Assembly (NCBI GenBank): GCA_019454045.1
Contig: SKCR01037623.1
Coordinates: 27,981-91,980 of the forward strand
Length of the DNA stretch: 64,000 bases
From: Zanthoxylum bungeanum
Lineage: Eukaryota > Streptophyta > Magnoliopsida > Sapindales > Rutaceae
Direction of reading: 5' to 3'
A program made the position numbers and the translations under genes. This document shows, piece after piece, positions 11,975 to 22,998 of the stretch. Positions within the stretch are counted from its first letter, which is position 1; the number at the start of each line of letters is the position of its first letter. The notes beneath the pieces are model-generated. The model saw only the letters and a list, made by a program, of their open reading frames with translations, had not been told where the DNA came from and searched no databases.

Positions 11975-14900
11975 TGTTAGTGTTCCAAGAACAAAATAAG
12001 GATCTAATAAGCATGCATAATAAAAGAGTTGATCATTATAAGGTGCGGAATATACTTACAATGAGTTTTGGAGCTTTTAAAAATTTGAGATCCAAGATCT
12101 CCAAGATCCAAGCTTTAGGATGAATCCAAGCTTTAGGATGATTCCAAGCTATTGAGGAGTTTCCCTATCACCTTTGTTCACTTCCAAAGTGCTAGCTTTT
12201 GATGATTTGAAAATCAAATCAAAGAGAAGAGAGAGGAAGGAATTCGGCCAAGCTTTTCTTCCTTAGGGTTTTGTGTTTTGGTTTGTGTCAAGTGTTACCA
12301 ACAATGAAAATCCCTTTTTGTTATTTACCAAAAGGTGAAACCATTTCACCTTTTACCCAATACAAGGTAGAGATTGGTAAGTGGTTTACATAAAGGCAAA
12401 ATAAGGTGGTTGTGTGGTGGGAACACCTACCACACTTTTGGCTCCAAATATTTGAATCTGAAATTCAAATATCTCTACGGGTATTTGCCGCGGCTCGGTT
12501 CCGTTTAATCCAATTAAACGATCCTTCGTCGTTAAATAATTAAATCCAATATAATTAAATAACGATGCCTCGTAAATATATATCGAACGTCGTTCATGAA
12601 TTAATTCTAAATCAATTCGTTCGTTCGCATTAAAGTCCGACTTTAATCTCGTAATGAAATCCAATCCATTTCAATATATCCGATATTTTATTTTTAGCCC
12701 CTTTGAATAAATTAAATAGAAAAATCAAATTTAACTATTAAATTTATTTTACCGATTAATTCCAAATTAATCGCGTTCTTTCGCCACTTTACACTTTTAA
12801 TCCCAGATTAAATAAAGCCCATATTAATCCCAGATTAATTTTCTCTCTCTTAATTAATCCCATATTAATTCCAATTTAAGTCAACAGTCATCGGTGAATC
12901 CTTGGGAAGCGACCCAAGAGATCTCTGGATATGTTGGCAGTAAATCCGGTTATCGGACTATCCGATAAAGCGAGTACCTCGTACTACGTGCTTACCGATT
13001 TACAAGACATGGTTGGCTTCTAGCAAAGCACCGTGCCTACCCAATTCTCCAGAAATATTCTTACTGGAATATATAATCTATGTCAGACGTAGAATACCTA
13101 GTATCTCGTATTACGATCCAGTATCAGATGTCACGTGCTAGGCCTGGGGCTGGAATAGTGTCTGCCCCGTACGAAGCACATATCAGATATCAAACAACTA
13201 GTCTCTTTGAATCGGATAATCATGACCTTGTCACATTATCCCGATGGTTGCAACACAATAGAGAACGAGTTATGAATCCCTTCGTGATCATCATCTCCAT
13301 ATGTCTGGAGTGACACTTCCGTCTTGACATCACATCCAATACACTACGATTCTCGATAAACCCAATAGAGGCGTACACAGAACCTGTTAAAGTCCTGGAC
13401 GACCAAAACCAAAGTTTACCGATTGTCGCAAGTATTAGCGATGTAAGTCTCAGGTTAAGACCGAATACATCTACCCTGACGAGGACTCCCATAGACACAT
13501 ATACATACTACCAATGGGATTCCGCGGTGTTGAGTTTTTCTAAGGTCCCAAGATCAAATCAAAGCATGAAAACATGAGTGAATACATCAACGGAGGTAGC
13601 GGAATACTCACATCGATCGGTTGAGTCGATTTGGAGACGATTCGAAGCCAAAAAGTCCACTGCCATTCACGCCCACTGCAGCAGTCCACTTCTTCAATTT
13701 TTCAGTTTTGAGCTGAGAAAACGGAGCTCCAAGCCTCGTCCGACGGATCCCGGCTCATGGGTGAACCTCCCTACCACCTTCGCAAGACTCGTATGTGTGC
13801 TAGCACATGAATTTTTGCCACAAAAACCCACCCTTGCTTCCCTATGGCTCACGGTTTTTGGCTTCCAAAACCAGTAACATTTTTGATGTTGGGCGTGAGC
13901 TAGAAGAGAGAAATGAGAGAGAAGAGATTTGTGTGTTAAATTAAAATGAAATGCATCAAGTGTATCTTATATACTTGTTGTGAAATTAACTTAATTTCCC
14001 TTGCATTTGCATTTCATTTGCCTTTTAAAAGTCAAACCATTAAAAGCCAAACACTATTCACATGTCACTTTAATAAAGTGATTTGATGTGTGTGTCATTC
14101 ATCAATCAATCACTCACATCAATCAATCAAATGTCACATCACTCAAAGTGACACTTGATTTGACGCTTGATGTGATGAATGACTTGACGTTAGATTTGAC
14201 GCTTGATGTGACTTGCGTCGCCGCACTCGAATTCGAAATACGAATGCGCTCGCAATCACACTCGGGCTCGGGTTCGCTAATTCTAAATTAACGATTTTTC
14301 CGTCGCGTCGTAATTAAGTGATTACGCCTAGCGAATTCACTATTCACGTCGCTAACGAATTAATTCTAAATTAATTCGTTTGCCCGAATTAAAATCTAAT
14401 TTTAATTCCGCGTCGAAATCTAATTTCGTTTAATATATCGAATATATTAATTTACCGATTAATTCCAAATTAATCATTATCTCTCTCTCGATGATATTTT
14501 ATCCTAGATAAAATATCTCCGTAATTAATCCTAGATTAATTTTCTCTCTCTTCTATATAATCCCAGATTATTCAAGAGTGCGAGTTGTGCGTCATCGGTG
14601 GATTATCGGGAAGCAACCCATGAGATCTCCGGATAAGTTAGCTATAAATACGATCGTCGGAGTATCCGAATCACGTACGTACCAAGTACTACGTTCTACC
14701 GATTTACGAGACAAGGTCGACTCCTAGCAAAGTACCAAGTCTACCAAATTCTCCGGACATATCCTTTTATGAATATTTAGATCTATATCAAGCGTAGTAT
14801 ACAATCGTATTGTGCGTATCGGCCCAGTATCGGATAGTCACGTGTTAGGGCTGGGGCTGGATAAGTGTCTACCCCGTCCGAAACACATATCGGATGTCTG

Positions 14901-16025
14901 GTAACTAGTCTCTATAATCGGATATTCATGACCTGGTCATAATATCACGATTGGATGCGCATCACTTAAGAGCACTAATACCGTATCCTGCGTGACATCA
15001 TCTCCACTATGACTGGAGTGATACTTCCGTCTCGACATCACACCCAATACTCTACGACTCTCTGATAAACCCAGAAGTGGTAGACACAGAACCGGTCAAA
15101 GCCCCCAACCACCAAAACCAAAGTTTATCGATTATCGTAAGTATTAGCGATGCAAGTCTCAGGTTAAGACTATACACACCTACCTTGATTTCGGCCTCCC
15201 ATAGACACCTAGTCATAATACCAATGGGATTCCGAAGGGGTCTATCCAGAGCGAAGCTGTTTCCCGTACCATCGGTGAAACACGACCTCCTATCGCACTT
15301 GCATAAGTCTCCAACACTTATATATATGAGAACTATGCCGTTGTGCCCTCACAACGCTCACAAGTGCAATACTAGCCTATTCCGCATAATCGATGTCCAG
15401 TCTCGATAATACTACGGCTAGGGATATTTAATGATTAATCCTTCGTGGACTGATACTTTCTCATATCATCTCAATCCAGGAACTAATCATAGGGACCTCT
15501 CTTCATTTATATATCTATGGTGATCTAATCACAAATGATGAGAGTGCAATTTCCTTATTACATAGTTAATTTGCTACAACAACACAATGTTCTGTGCAAA
15601 TAGAGACGCTATGGGTCATATTATCCAACACGCGGGGTCTATCCAGAGCGAAGCTATTTTCCGTACCATCGATAAAACACAACCTCCTATTGCACTTGCA
15701 TAAGTATCCTATACTTAAACATATGAGAACTGTGCCGTTATGCCCTCACAACGCGCACAAGTGCAATTCTAGTCTATTCCGCATTATCGATGTCCAGTCT
15801 CGATAATACTACGACTAGGGATATTTAATGATTAAACCTTTATGGATTGATACTGTCTCACATCATCTCAATCCGGAACTAATCATATGGACTTTTACCA
15901 TTTATATATCATAGTAAATAAATTACGAAATGATAAAAGGCAATTTCAATATTACATAGTCAATTTTGTACAAAACACAATGTCTTTTACAAAACAGTGA
16001 TGCTATGGGTCATAATTGTCTAACA
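11975..16025 (-). mobile_element. Solo LTR A1 (family A), with A2 nested inside
   Basis: It begins TGTTAG and ends CTAACA, flanked by TAATG at 11970-11974 and 16026-16030. Without A2 it is about 1.94 kb (11975-13527 plus 15636-16025). The start resembles other family-A LTRs (AGCATG.AATAA, GCGGAATA) but is quite diverged. A short duplication of a GATCCAAGCTTTAGGATG-like unit lies at 12110-12150. No internal region is present, so it is a solo LTR left by recombination. Confidence 0.9.
13528..15630 (-). mobile_element. Solo LTR A2 (family A) inside LTR A1
   Basis: It is 2103 bp, starts TGTTGAG, ends TCCAACA, and is flanked by CGCGG at 13523-13527 and 15631-15635. The host LTR A1 resumes at GGTCTATCCAGAG, the equivalent of 15238 within A2. 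It contains a short low-complexity GACGCTTGATGTGA-like repeat (14155-14215), a near-perfect palindrome at 14355-14379, and a minus-strand TATA-like stretch near 13965-13978. Confidence 0.93.
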
Positions 16026-16420
16026 TAATGGTGGTACGATTAGTTGGCATTGTTCAAAGCAATGCTCAATAACTGATTCCACCACTGAGGCGGAATTTAT
16101 AGCGGCTTCAGAAGCTGCTAAAGAAGCTGTTTGGATTAGAAATTTTATCATAGAACTTGGCGTTGTGCCTAGTATTGTGGATTTAATCCTATCATAATGT
16201 GATAATGTCGGAGCCAGCACATAACCTAAGGAGCCGAGGGCGTATTCCAAGTCTAAACTTGTGGAAAGAAAATACCGCGTAATTAGAGAGATTATTGAAC
16301 GAAAAGACATAGTTGTCTTGAAGGTTCAATTACAAGACAGCATAACAGACCCGCTTACAAAGGCCTTATCTCCTAAGTTATTCGATAAACATGTGGAGGA
16401 TATGGGACTACAGTACCATC

Positions 16421-16478
16421 CAGATTGACAATAAGTAAGTGGAAGTTTGATGGAGTTGGTGCTTGGAGTGCCAATCTG
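16421..16478 (+). other. PPT of element C inside an inverted repeat
   Basis: A decayed PPT, AAGTGGAAG at 16437-16445, precedes the LTR start TGATGG at 16448. CAGATTG (16421-16427, overlapping the pol stop codon) pairs with CAATCTG (16472-16478), placing the PPT in the loop, as in families A and B. Confidence 0.65.
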
Positions 16479-17164
16479 AATTGTAAATTTTATTATTTAT
16501 TAATAAAATAACTACATTTTTCATTTCATACCTCCTTAATGGTATTGTCGTTATGAGTATTAGATTGATGTATAGATATACTAAGAATGACATAGACCTT
16601 AGTATAGTTTTGACACTGGGTGTAAACTATTCTTAAAGTAAATATTCCTAGTCGTTGGTTTTGGAATACGGTCGAATTCCTATAACCTAGAAGACTAGTA
16701 AATGTCATATATTGGAATTACAGTTTCAATGGTTTAACCCGATGTACCATGAGTTTTGGAAACTCGTATAGAAATGTGGGTATTCATTGAAGCGAATGTT
16801 GAATGACTCATATGTGATTTCCGAATAGTTGGATGTACACACCACCGTCAATAGGAATCTCCTCAAGTCGAGTAACATATGTAATACTTTGACTATAGGA
16901 TAACATTGATTTTGTGTGAGATCCTCCACACTTAGATGCCATGTATGTCAGAAACCTATTATGATCTGGCCACTAGATGTTCGTTGGGGGTGGACCGATG
17001 CACTCAGTAATCAAGTGCGAAGCAAGTAGGATCCATCGGCCCGTATGTGTACCATAAGGGATTTAAGTATCCATGTGAGTAAGGTCATGATTCTTAAATC
17101 TTTGGCCAAATTCGATCACCTAGGGTGGATCACATCAGTTATGAAGAATCGTGGACATGTCTAT
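16448..17164 (+). mobile_element. Element C LTR, first segment
   Basis: U3 start of the C LTR. It carries blocks shared with the B LTR, such as GTGCCAATC near the start and CCATGAGT..CGTCAATAGGAATC further on. It is interrupted at 17164 by the Athila element and continues at 47660. Confidence 0.8.
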
Positions 17165-19010
17165 TAACCGGTGCAATCACACGCATATAACGCAAGCACA
17201 CGTATCGTTCAAGTAGTATAAAAAGTTTCGATCTCATGAGGACTTAACATCTAAACTATTAATTTATGAAGCCAAATTATTACGAGTATCTAATGGATTG
17301 ATTGTTTGATTGAATGGTGACTTTTAAAATTAAAACAAGTAAATAAAACAGCGATAAAGTAGTTTAAGAAAATTCAATATTTAGAAACTATCCAAGGTTG
17401 TGAATCTTTCCAATATTTTTAAAAATGAAGTGGTTATCTTATGTTTGTGTAATTTATTGATTTACTAACCTGGAACACGAAATTCTGCAAAAGCCTTTAT
17501 TGATGGTCGGATAAAAATACCCAGTGTAACCTAATTAAACCATATGTCTATGTTAACCAAGTTACCTGAATTTATTAAGATTAAGTTCCAATTATGGCTA
17601 CCCCCGCCCAACAGGTATATGTCTATCCTGTAAGGAAATCTATTAAAGGGTTATCTATCCTCAAGAAAGATCATGGGCTATTAAGTCTAAGGCTGAAACC
17701 TAAAATTCCTTTGTCAAGTTTATTTTAAGTTTACCAGATCAATCTTATTAGTGGCCAGTTAACAAGAAACATTAAGCTTAAGACTTAATAAGTAAACCTT
17801 TAAATTACTCAAACTATAAAATAACTCCTTATAAACTGGTGATCTTGGATTTCATCACAACCCTATATAAAGGGCTTAGCTACGACACATATTTACAACT
17901 AGTAAAAGCTTAAAAACAAAAGACATAAAGTAAAGTGCTAAAAAGTAAATGCTGAAAAGTAAAAAGGTAAAAGCACAATAAAAGAAAATATTGGGGGTTA
18001 AAGGATCCATTTTTATTACTACTATTTTAGATATCCCCCTTAATATAATATATTAACTTGTGTGATATTACCAACCATCCATATAGGTTGTATCCTGATT
18101 AAGTCAAATTAATAATTAATTACCAACCAACCAACCAGGCGGTATCAATGCTTAGTCAGGTTAAAACCAGTTTATGATTAATTACCCACCGGCCAATATA
18201 GAGATATCCTTGTTAAATCAAGTTTTAAGTAGTTATTATATTATAATTAAGGGAGATTAATCTATATAGCAGTAATAAAAGCTTTACCTTTCACCCTAAC
18301 ATAGGGAAGTTACCTCCTCATTCCTGAATAGTAAAAATTAAAAAAGTAAAGAAAGTAAATTACTATTACAAAAAGTAAATAAAATTAATTACAGAACTGA
18401 AATTTAAACCAACTAGATAAAACTCCTTAGTATTTTCAGAGAATTATAGAGAGGAAGGTATATCTGAAACTGAAATTTCGAGCTCTATTTATAGGCGTCC
18501 ATGGTGGTCACGCATCGCGACGTGTCATGTGGCACTATGTAAATGGTTGCTTTGATTCCCATATCTGCTGAAGTGGCATTTTGGATGATTAACTCAATAA
18601 TTGTGCTAACATGGCAATGTGGATTGTCGACAGCATGTGATGGTGACACGTGTCCGGCGCACGTTAGCATGATTGGCACATATTAGCGACACAAGTTAGC
18701 AAGAGGAGCACGTTAGCAAGGAATATGTTAGCAAACTTATCTAATTTTAACACGTGTCTTGGTGTAAGTTAGCAGAATCCGGTGCATGTTAAAGGTCGAG
18801 ACTCGGATTTCGTGTCGGGATGCCCAAATGATAGTTTTGCCCTTTTACCGTTTTTCACTATTTTGGCCCCAAATCACCTCCAGAGAGTCCTGAAACTTTA
18901 TTTATCTACAAAATAACACAAAACACATCAAAATATTCACAAAACTCAAGAATCTATACAAAATATTAGGTTAAATGAGTGGAAAATAGTGATACATTTA
19001 CCACTCATCA
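17165..19010 (-). mobile_element. Athila 3' LTR
   Basis: 1846 bp, starting TAACCGGTGCAATC (TG changed to TA) and ending CCACTCATCA on the plus strand. It matches 46100-47654 over its length except about 290 bp (about 17660-17960) absent from the 5' LTR. It carries AT-rich repeats of a TTACCAACC..CCAGGCGGTATC type around 18070-18230 and a canonical TATA box. Confidence 0.92.
18485..18493 (-). promoter_or_regulatory. TATA box in Athila 3' LTR
   Basis: On the minus strand it reads TATAAATAG, preceded by GACGCC; the 5' LTR has the same box at 47103-47111. A canonical plant RNA polymerase II TATA element in the right orientation for the element. Confidence 0.75.
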
Positions 19011-19045
19011 CACCCATAAACCTAACATTTTGCTAGTCCTCGAGC
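19011..19045 (-). other. Athila PPT region
   Basis: Minus-strand sequence directly before the 3' LTR: GCTCGAGGACTAGCAAAAT, then GTTTATGGGTG. Athila elements characteristically carry a CTCGAGGACGAGCAAA-type box followed by a G-rich PPT; here the PPT is partly decayed. Confidence 0.8.
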
Positions 19046-20340
19046 AAAACAATAAAATAAAATAACATGAACATCTTCAAAATAAAATTAAGCTAAGCCA
19101 CATTCGTAGGAATCACGGTTGCATTTAGCATATGCAACAAGCCTTTAAACCCCTAGGTGTCCCTAGTGGACGAGTTATAGTCTCGTCAGGGCTTACAACA
19201 ATGATACCCACAAATATTTTACAAAAGTAAAAAAGATAGCAAAATTAATGCACACAAAAGCACAAATACAAGAGAAAAGAGAATAAACAAGTTAGTGATT
19301 ATATAGTTGAATCTTCTAATCCAAGTTTTAGATTTGTTTTCTTTCTTTCTAAATTACCGAATTAGTAAATTCTCCAATTATTTTTACCATTCTCCATACA
19401 CACAGCCAATAAAATATTAATCAACTCATTTTTCCCCACAATAGTCGCAAGTGAAGTCGAAAAGAAGGTAACATTTTTATTCTAAAGTTATATCAGAATT
19501 CATACCTTTTTTTTTAAACAATGAATATTTTTCAGATTTTTCCCGATTTTTTGATTTTTTGATTTATATATAATATCTTCCATCCATGTAGTGAGTTTTT
19601 GGCCAGTGACTCCCAAACCAGTTGGCTTTAGGGCACTAGGTGTTAACACACCCCTACTGACTTAATTACTTGGACTTTCATATATATATATTTGTTTCCA
19701 ACATCATTGATCCATGTAGCGAGCTTTAGGCCAGTGACTCCCAAAACAGTTGGTTTTAGGGCACTATGTGTTAAAACACCTCTACGGACTTAATTACTCG
19801 GATCTTAGATGCCATTTTTTTTATCCCATCACTTTTTTTAATATGCTTCCTCCAATTAAACCAGAGCACTGAATATTACAAATTTTTCAATTACAACTCA
19901 TGTTCATATGTTACCATGTATGTTGATAATACCTGTCAACTGAGCATATGAAGATTCATTTTAGTCAGTTTTATAGAGAATTCACAAATTAAATAATTCA
20001 AAAGGAAATAAATAAAAATTAACTTGTTTCGAAAGAGGTTGAGATACGTCTCAGTAGTGGAAACTCATTACATAGTTTTCTCACACCAATTTCATATGAT
20101 TAATCAAATTAAAAACATAAAAACGTAAAATATTTCTTTGATTTTTGTAAAATTTTTCATTTTTTTGAATTTTTCGAAACTTTTGGACTAAAAATAAAAA
20201 TAACATAAAAACAAGATACTAGTCAACTATTCCCCACCCCCAAACCTAAATGAGACATTTTCCCCAATTCCTTAAAAAGTAGAAGCTGAGTTTATAAGAT
20301 AGTACCTGGTTAGCTGATATTCTACATCTACGAAGGAAAT
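19046..20340 (-). repeat. Athila 3' untranslated region with a two-copy repeat
   Basis: No open frame. Two copies of a unit with about 128 bp spacing lie at 19583-19805; each holds GGCCAGTGACTCCCAAA, AGTTGGTTTTAGGGCACTA-like and CGGACTTAATTACT-like segments. The rest is AT-rich low complexity (poly-T runs near 19508-19560, TATATA near 19680). Confidence 0.65.
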
Positions 20341-20987
20341 TTAAAGGTTAAGATCCAGATTTATCCGATGCTTCTTACCACGATCATTATCGGACCCATT
20401 AATCTTAGAAAGAATAGGGTCAATTTGTGGTTCAAAGGCTAAGATTTGGTCAATTAAATATGGGGCAGTTCTAACAGTGAAGAGGAGTTCTTTTAAAGGT
20501 TTTGACACGAATCCATTTCTCCGGGCATCATCAAGAAATACATAAAGAAAATCATAGAATCCATCAGCGTTAAACAGTCCAATCGGTTTTTGGTGTATGT
20601 TCACGTTCGCCCAAAGTAGTACTGTGAAGATTTCCTCCATCGTACCCAATACACCTAGCAAAGTAATAAAAGCATCAGCACGATTAATCATTTCTACCAT
20701 TCGTTCAAACATACCTGGCACAATTAGTTCCTATCCATTTGATGATCCAATTAGATTTGCTTCCGTCAAGGGTTTTGGGATCATTCCCAAGACTTGACTG
20801 CCTCCATCCTATACGGCCTTTGAAACGATCCTCATTAATCCAAGATTCTCATCGCCATATACTAAGTGCATGCAGCTAAGACTCGACCCAATTCCTGTGC
20901 TACCGCTGCATATTGTGGCTTAGTACCAACACTAGTACCACAAAAGCCATAAATATTTACAACTCGTCTTCTTGAAGTGGCTTCCAT
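20341..20987 (-). pseudogene. LOG-type cytokinin nucleotide phosphoribohydrolase, intronless relic
   Basis: LOG enzymes release active cytokinin bases from cytokinin riboside monophosphates in the cytosol or nucleus. The minus strand encodes an almost full-length copy of about 213 codons: MEATSRRRVVNIYGFCGTS, QYAAVAQELGRVLAA, a frameshift, LVYGDENLGLM, DGGSQVLGMIPKPL, FERMVEMINRADAFITL, GTMEEIFTVLLWAN, IHQKPIGLFNADGFYDFLY and LDLNL at the end. Two in-frame stops (after SKAV and after GSSNG) and one frameshift break it. The signature PGGxGTxxE reads LGVLGTMEE, so the catalytic loop is damaged although the E remains. No intron is visible, whereas canonical plant LOG genes have several, which suggests a copy made through RNA. 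It lies on the sense strand of the Athila, between integrase and the 3' LTR. No poly-A tract or flanking duplication was seen. Confidence 0.85.
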
Positions 20988-21313
20988 TTTATGTATGTTT
21001 CTTTTCTCAAATCTGGATGCATTCAAAGGTGCAATGATGAGTTGAATTTATAACACCTGAAAAGGATTAGTAATAATAGCACTAGTACCTGCGAAATGAT
21101 AATTATTAGTTAAATAGTAAAATGAATCGTGAAAGGTCAAAAAGTCTAGATCTTGTCGAAGAAAATAAAAGAAAACAACAAAAAACAAAGAGATATAATA
21201 TTTAGAGGAAGTAATGGCTTGAATGACGTCTATGCGTCAGGGACAAGCTTCCCATCCAATTTTCTTATAAGTTGGCAAGTCAGATTCCCGAGAATATTTT
21301 GTTGTCTTTCCTT
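20988..21313 (-). other. Spacer upstream of the LOG relic
   Basis: No coding potential seen. On the minus strand a splice-acceptor-like stretch, TTACTAATCCTTTTCAG followed by G, ends at 21058, about 70 nt before the LOG start codon. A T-rich run (TTTGTTTTTTGTTGTTTTCT) lies near 21170-21190. Confidence 0.45.
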
Positions 21314-21766
21314 TTAGAATTGTGTATATAACACGCGAATTTCATGATACACATATCCACTGGGATGTGTCTCAAGAGTCTTAGATATGTCATCCAAATA
21401 CTCTTTACTCATGTCATCCCTAATGAAATTAATATTATCTTCAAGGTTATCAGACACCATTCTTAAAGTACGATAACGAGTATCACAAAACATACGAGCA
21501 CATTTATAGCATACACCCATTCTTTTAGCTTTTCTCTTTTTAGCATAGGTGCTTCTTTCTAAACCAGACAGATGTGAAATAAAAGAGTCAGAGAACTTAC
21601 TTGCCAGTCAGACCCGTGATTCAATAATCCAGCGAATGTCAATAGGAGTACCTTTGATCATCAGTAGTATCATTCGTTCCAAGCAAGCTTTGTAGATCTT
21701 CATCAGAGAATTTTGAGGGAGAGAAGGAAATTACTTGTGAAGATTTACGAGAGCTTCTTCCATCCT
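21314..21766 (-). pseudogene. Unrecognised ORF remnant downstream of Athila pol
   Basis: I do not recognise this protein. In the minus direction one frame gives a serine-rich segment with SPSKFSDEDLQSLLG. After frame changes and stops it continues with GTPIDIRWIIESRV, SFISHLSGLERS, a basic run AKKRKAKRM, a cysteine cluster CYKCARMFC, and ends THPSGYVYHEIRVLYTQF. It follows the integrase end in the position where Athila elements may carry an env-like ORF. A good splice-acceptor-like stretch (TTTGTATGTTTAATTTTGTAG) sits just upstream at about 21790. It could be an env-like relic or a captured host fragment; no membrane segment is visible. Confidence 0.5.
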
Positions 21767-21939
21767 GAAATCTGATTTTACCTACAAAATTAAACATACA
21801 AAAATAGAACACACCAAATCATAATATATACACAAATTGCATGGGTTCCTTCCAGCTAGCGCTAAGTTTAACGTCGTCAGCTAGACATGACTGCCCGAAT
21901 GTTAGGCTAGTCTGAAAGTGTGACACTTTCTTTTTGTCA

Positions 21940-22051
21940 CTGAAATGATTCTCCCCAGTAGTGCTTGACACGCTGACTGTTAACCTTGAATGTCTCATTG
22001 GTGTTGGGATCAAGTAACTCAACAGCTCCATATAGTAAAACTTGAGTGATC
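21940..22051 (-). pseudogene. Athila integrase, C-terminal end
   Basis: The minus strand encodes YGAVELLDPNTNETFKVNSQ and RVKHYWGESF, the usual close of Athila integrase. It is separated from the remainder (25947 onward) by solo LTR D, whose ACAAA duplication falls between LKSRWSGPF and this segment. Confidence 0.88.
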
Positions 22052-22453
22052 ACAAATGTAGGAAACGCTTTCCTCGCGCAGCGGAAGCGGCTTAGGCTCA
22101 CGAATCGGACTTGAAATTTTTTTATGCCTTCCCCTCTTTTGGCCAAATAGAACCAGCAACTCCACTGAAATTTTTCTTTTGTTTCACAAGAAATTTCATC
22201 ACCGGAACACCCCTGAAATGATCCCCGAACAGCCACCGAACTGCTGTGAAATATTGGACTATTTTAGACCTCGTTACGCACCCGAACTACACCCAAACCA
22301 ACCTATGATTTGTGTGACCTGCTGTGATGATATAGGTATGATTTTTCCTTTAAAATAAAACCACAATACAGCCCCAAAAAGTTCCCAAGGTGTTTCCCAA
22401 AATTTCGATTTAAAATAAAAATAAACTGAGCTCCGAAACACACAAGCAAGTGG

Positions 22454-22484
22454 CGGCAGTGAGCAAAATTTATGCTCACTGCCG
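22454..22484 (-). other. Perfect 12 bp-stem hairpin in U5 of LTR D
   Basis: CGGCAGTGAGCA (22454-22465) and TGCTCACTGCCG (22473-22484) are exact inverted repeats around a 7-nt AT loop. Being downstream of the TATA box on the minus strand, it would be transcribed. Confidence 0.8.
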
Positions 22485-22650
22485 TGAAAAATCCCTAAAC
22501 GATTTAGAGACTTTAGTCACACTTAATATTTTTATTTTTCTTCTTTTGTTCTTCAATGGATTTTCTCAACTTTTGAGAGAATGGTGAAGAAGAAGAATGT
22601 GGCTAGGGTTGCAAGAGTGAGAGAGAGACACAAAAGAAAATCAAATTTTC

Positions 22651-22660
22651 TTTTTATACT
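22651..22660 (-). promoter_or_regulatory. TATA-like box of LTR D
   Basis: Minus strand AGTATAAAAA, followed within about 40 nt by TGTCTCTCTCTCACTC, a plausible start region. Confidence 0.5.
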
Positions 22661-22998
22661 TAGGTCAATTGTTTCCAAAACAAAACAACCACTCTCCTCC
22701 CCATCCAATGCACGAATCAGCCAAGGCTAGATTTGTTCAATTATTGTAACATCAAAAGTTCAATTACCATTATTGAAAAGATGTTATTATATTGAATAAG
22801 CAATTAACCATTTTGAAAGTCATAACTTCCATTATTAATGCTAAGGATTATTTGTTTCCAAAACAACCAAATTCATTCCTTTTATTCTTGTTCAATTTTC
22901 GACAATGGCATATATTTTCTTTATTAATTTTGTAACATGTAATATTAACTTTCATAAAGTCAAAGATGTTACAAAATCAAAAGGATTAATGTCATTAT

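Larger units (their letters stand above)
11920..16428 (+). pseudogene. Element C Copia pol, RNase H end, split by LTR A1
   Basis: The two coding pieces are 11926-11974 and 16031-16428. The first encodes NPDDRKSTSG, then a stop and IFTING; the second continues with GTISW, DSTTEAEFIAASEAAKEAVW, ELGVVPSI, ERKYRVIREI, DPLTKALSP and KHVEDMGLQYHPD before a stop. These are the closing motifs of the Ty1/Copia RNase H, which removes the RNA strand during reverse transcription. The interruption from 11975 to 16025 is solo LTR A1, and the reading resumes exactly across its TAATG duplication. Several in-frame stops are present (for example after LILS). The rest of pol to the left is missing, replaced by the Tat-like fragment. 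Confidence 0.9.

Noticed and set aside
14088..14291. Frame with repeated LTLDV words
   Set aside because: Product of the GACGCTTGATGTGA short repeat in LTR A2.
16020..16310. 96-codon minus frame
   Set aside because: Shadow of the plus-strand Copia RNase H, which has clear family motifs.
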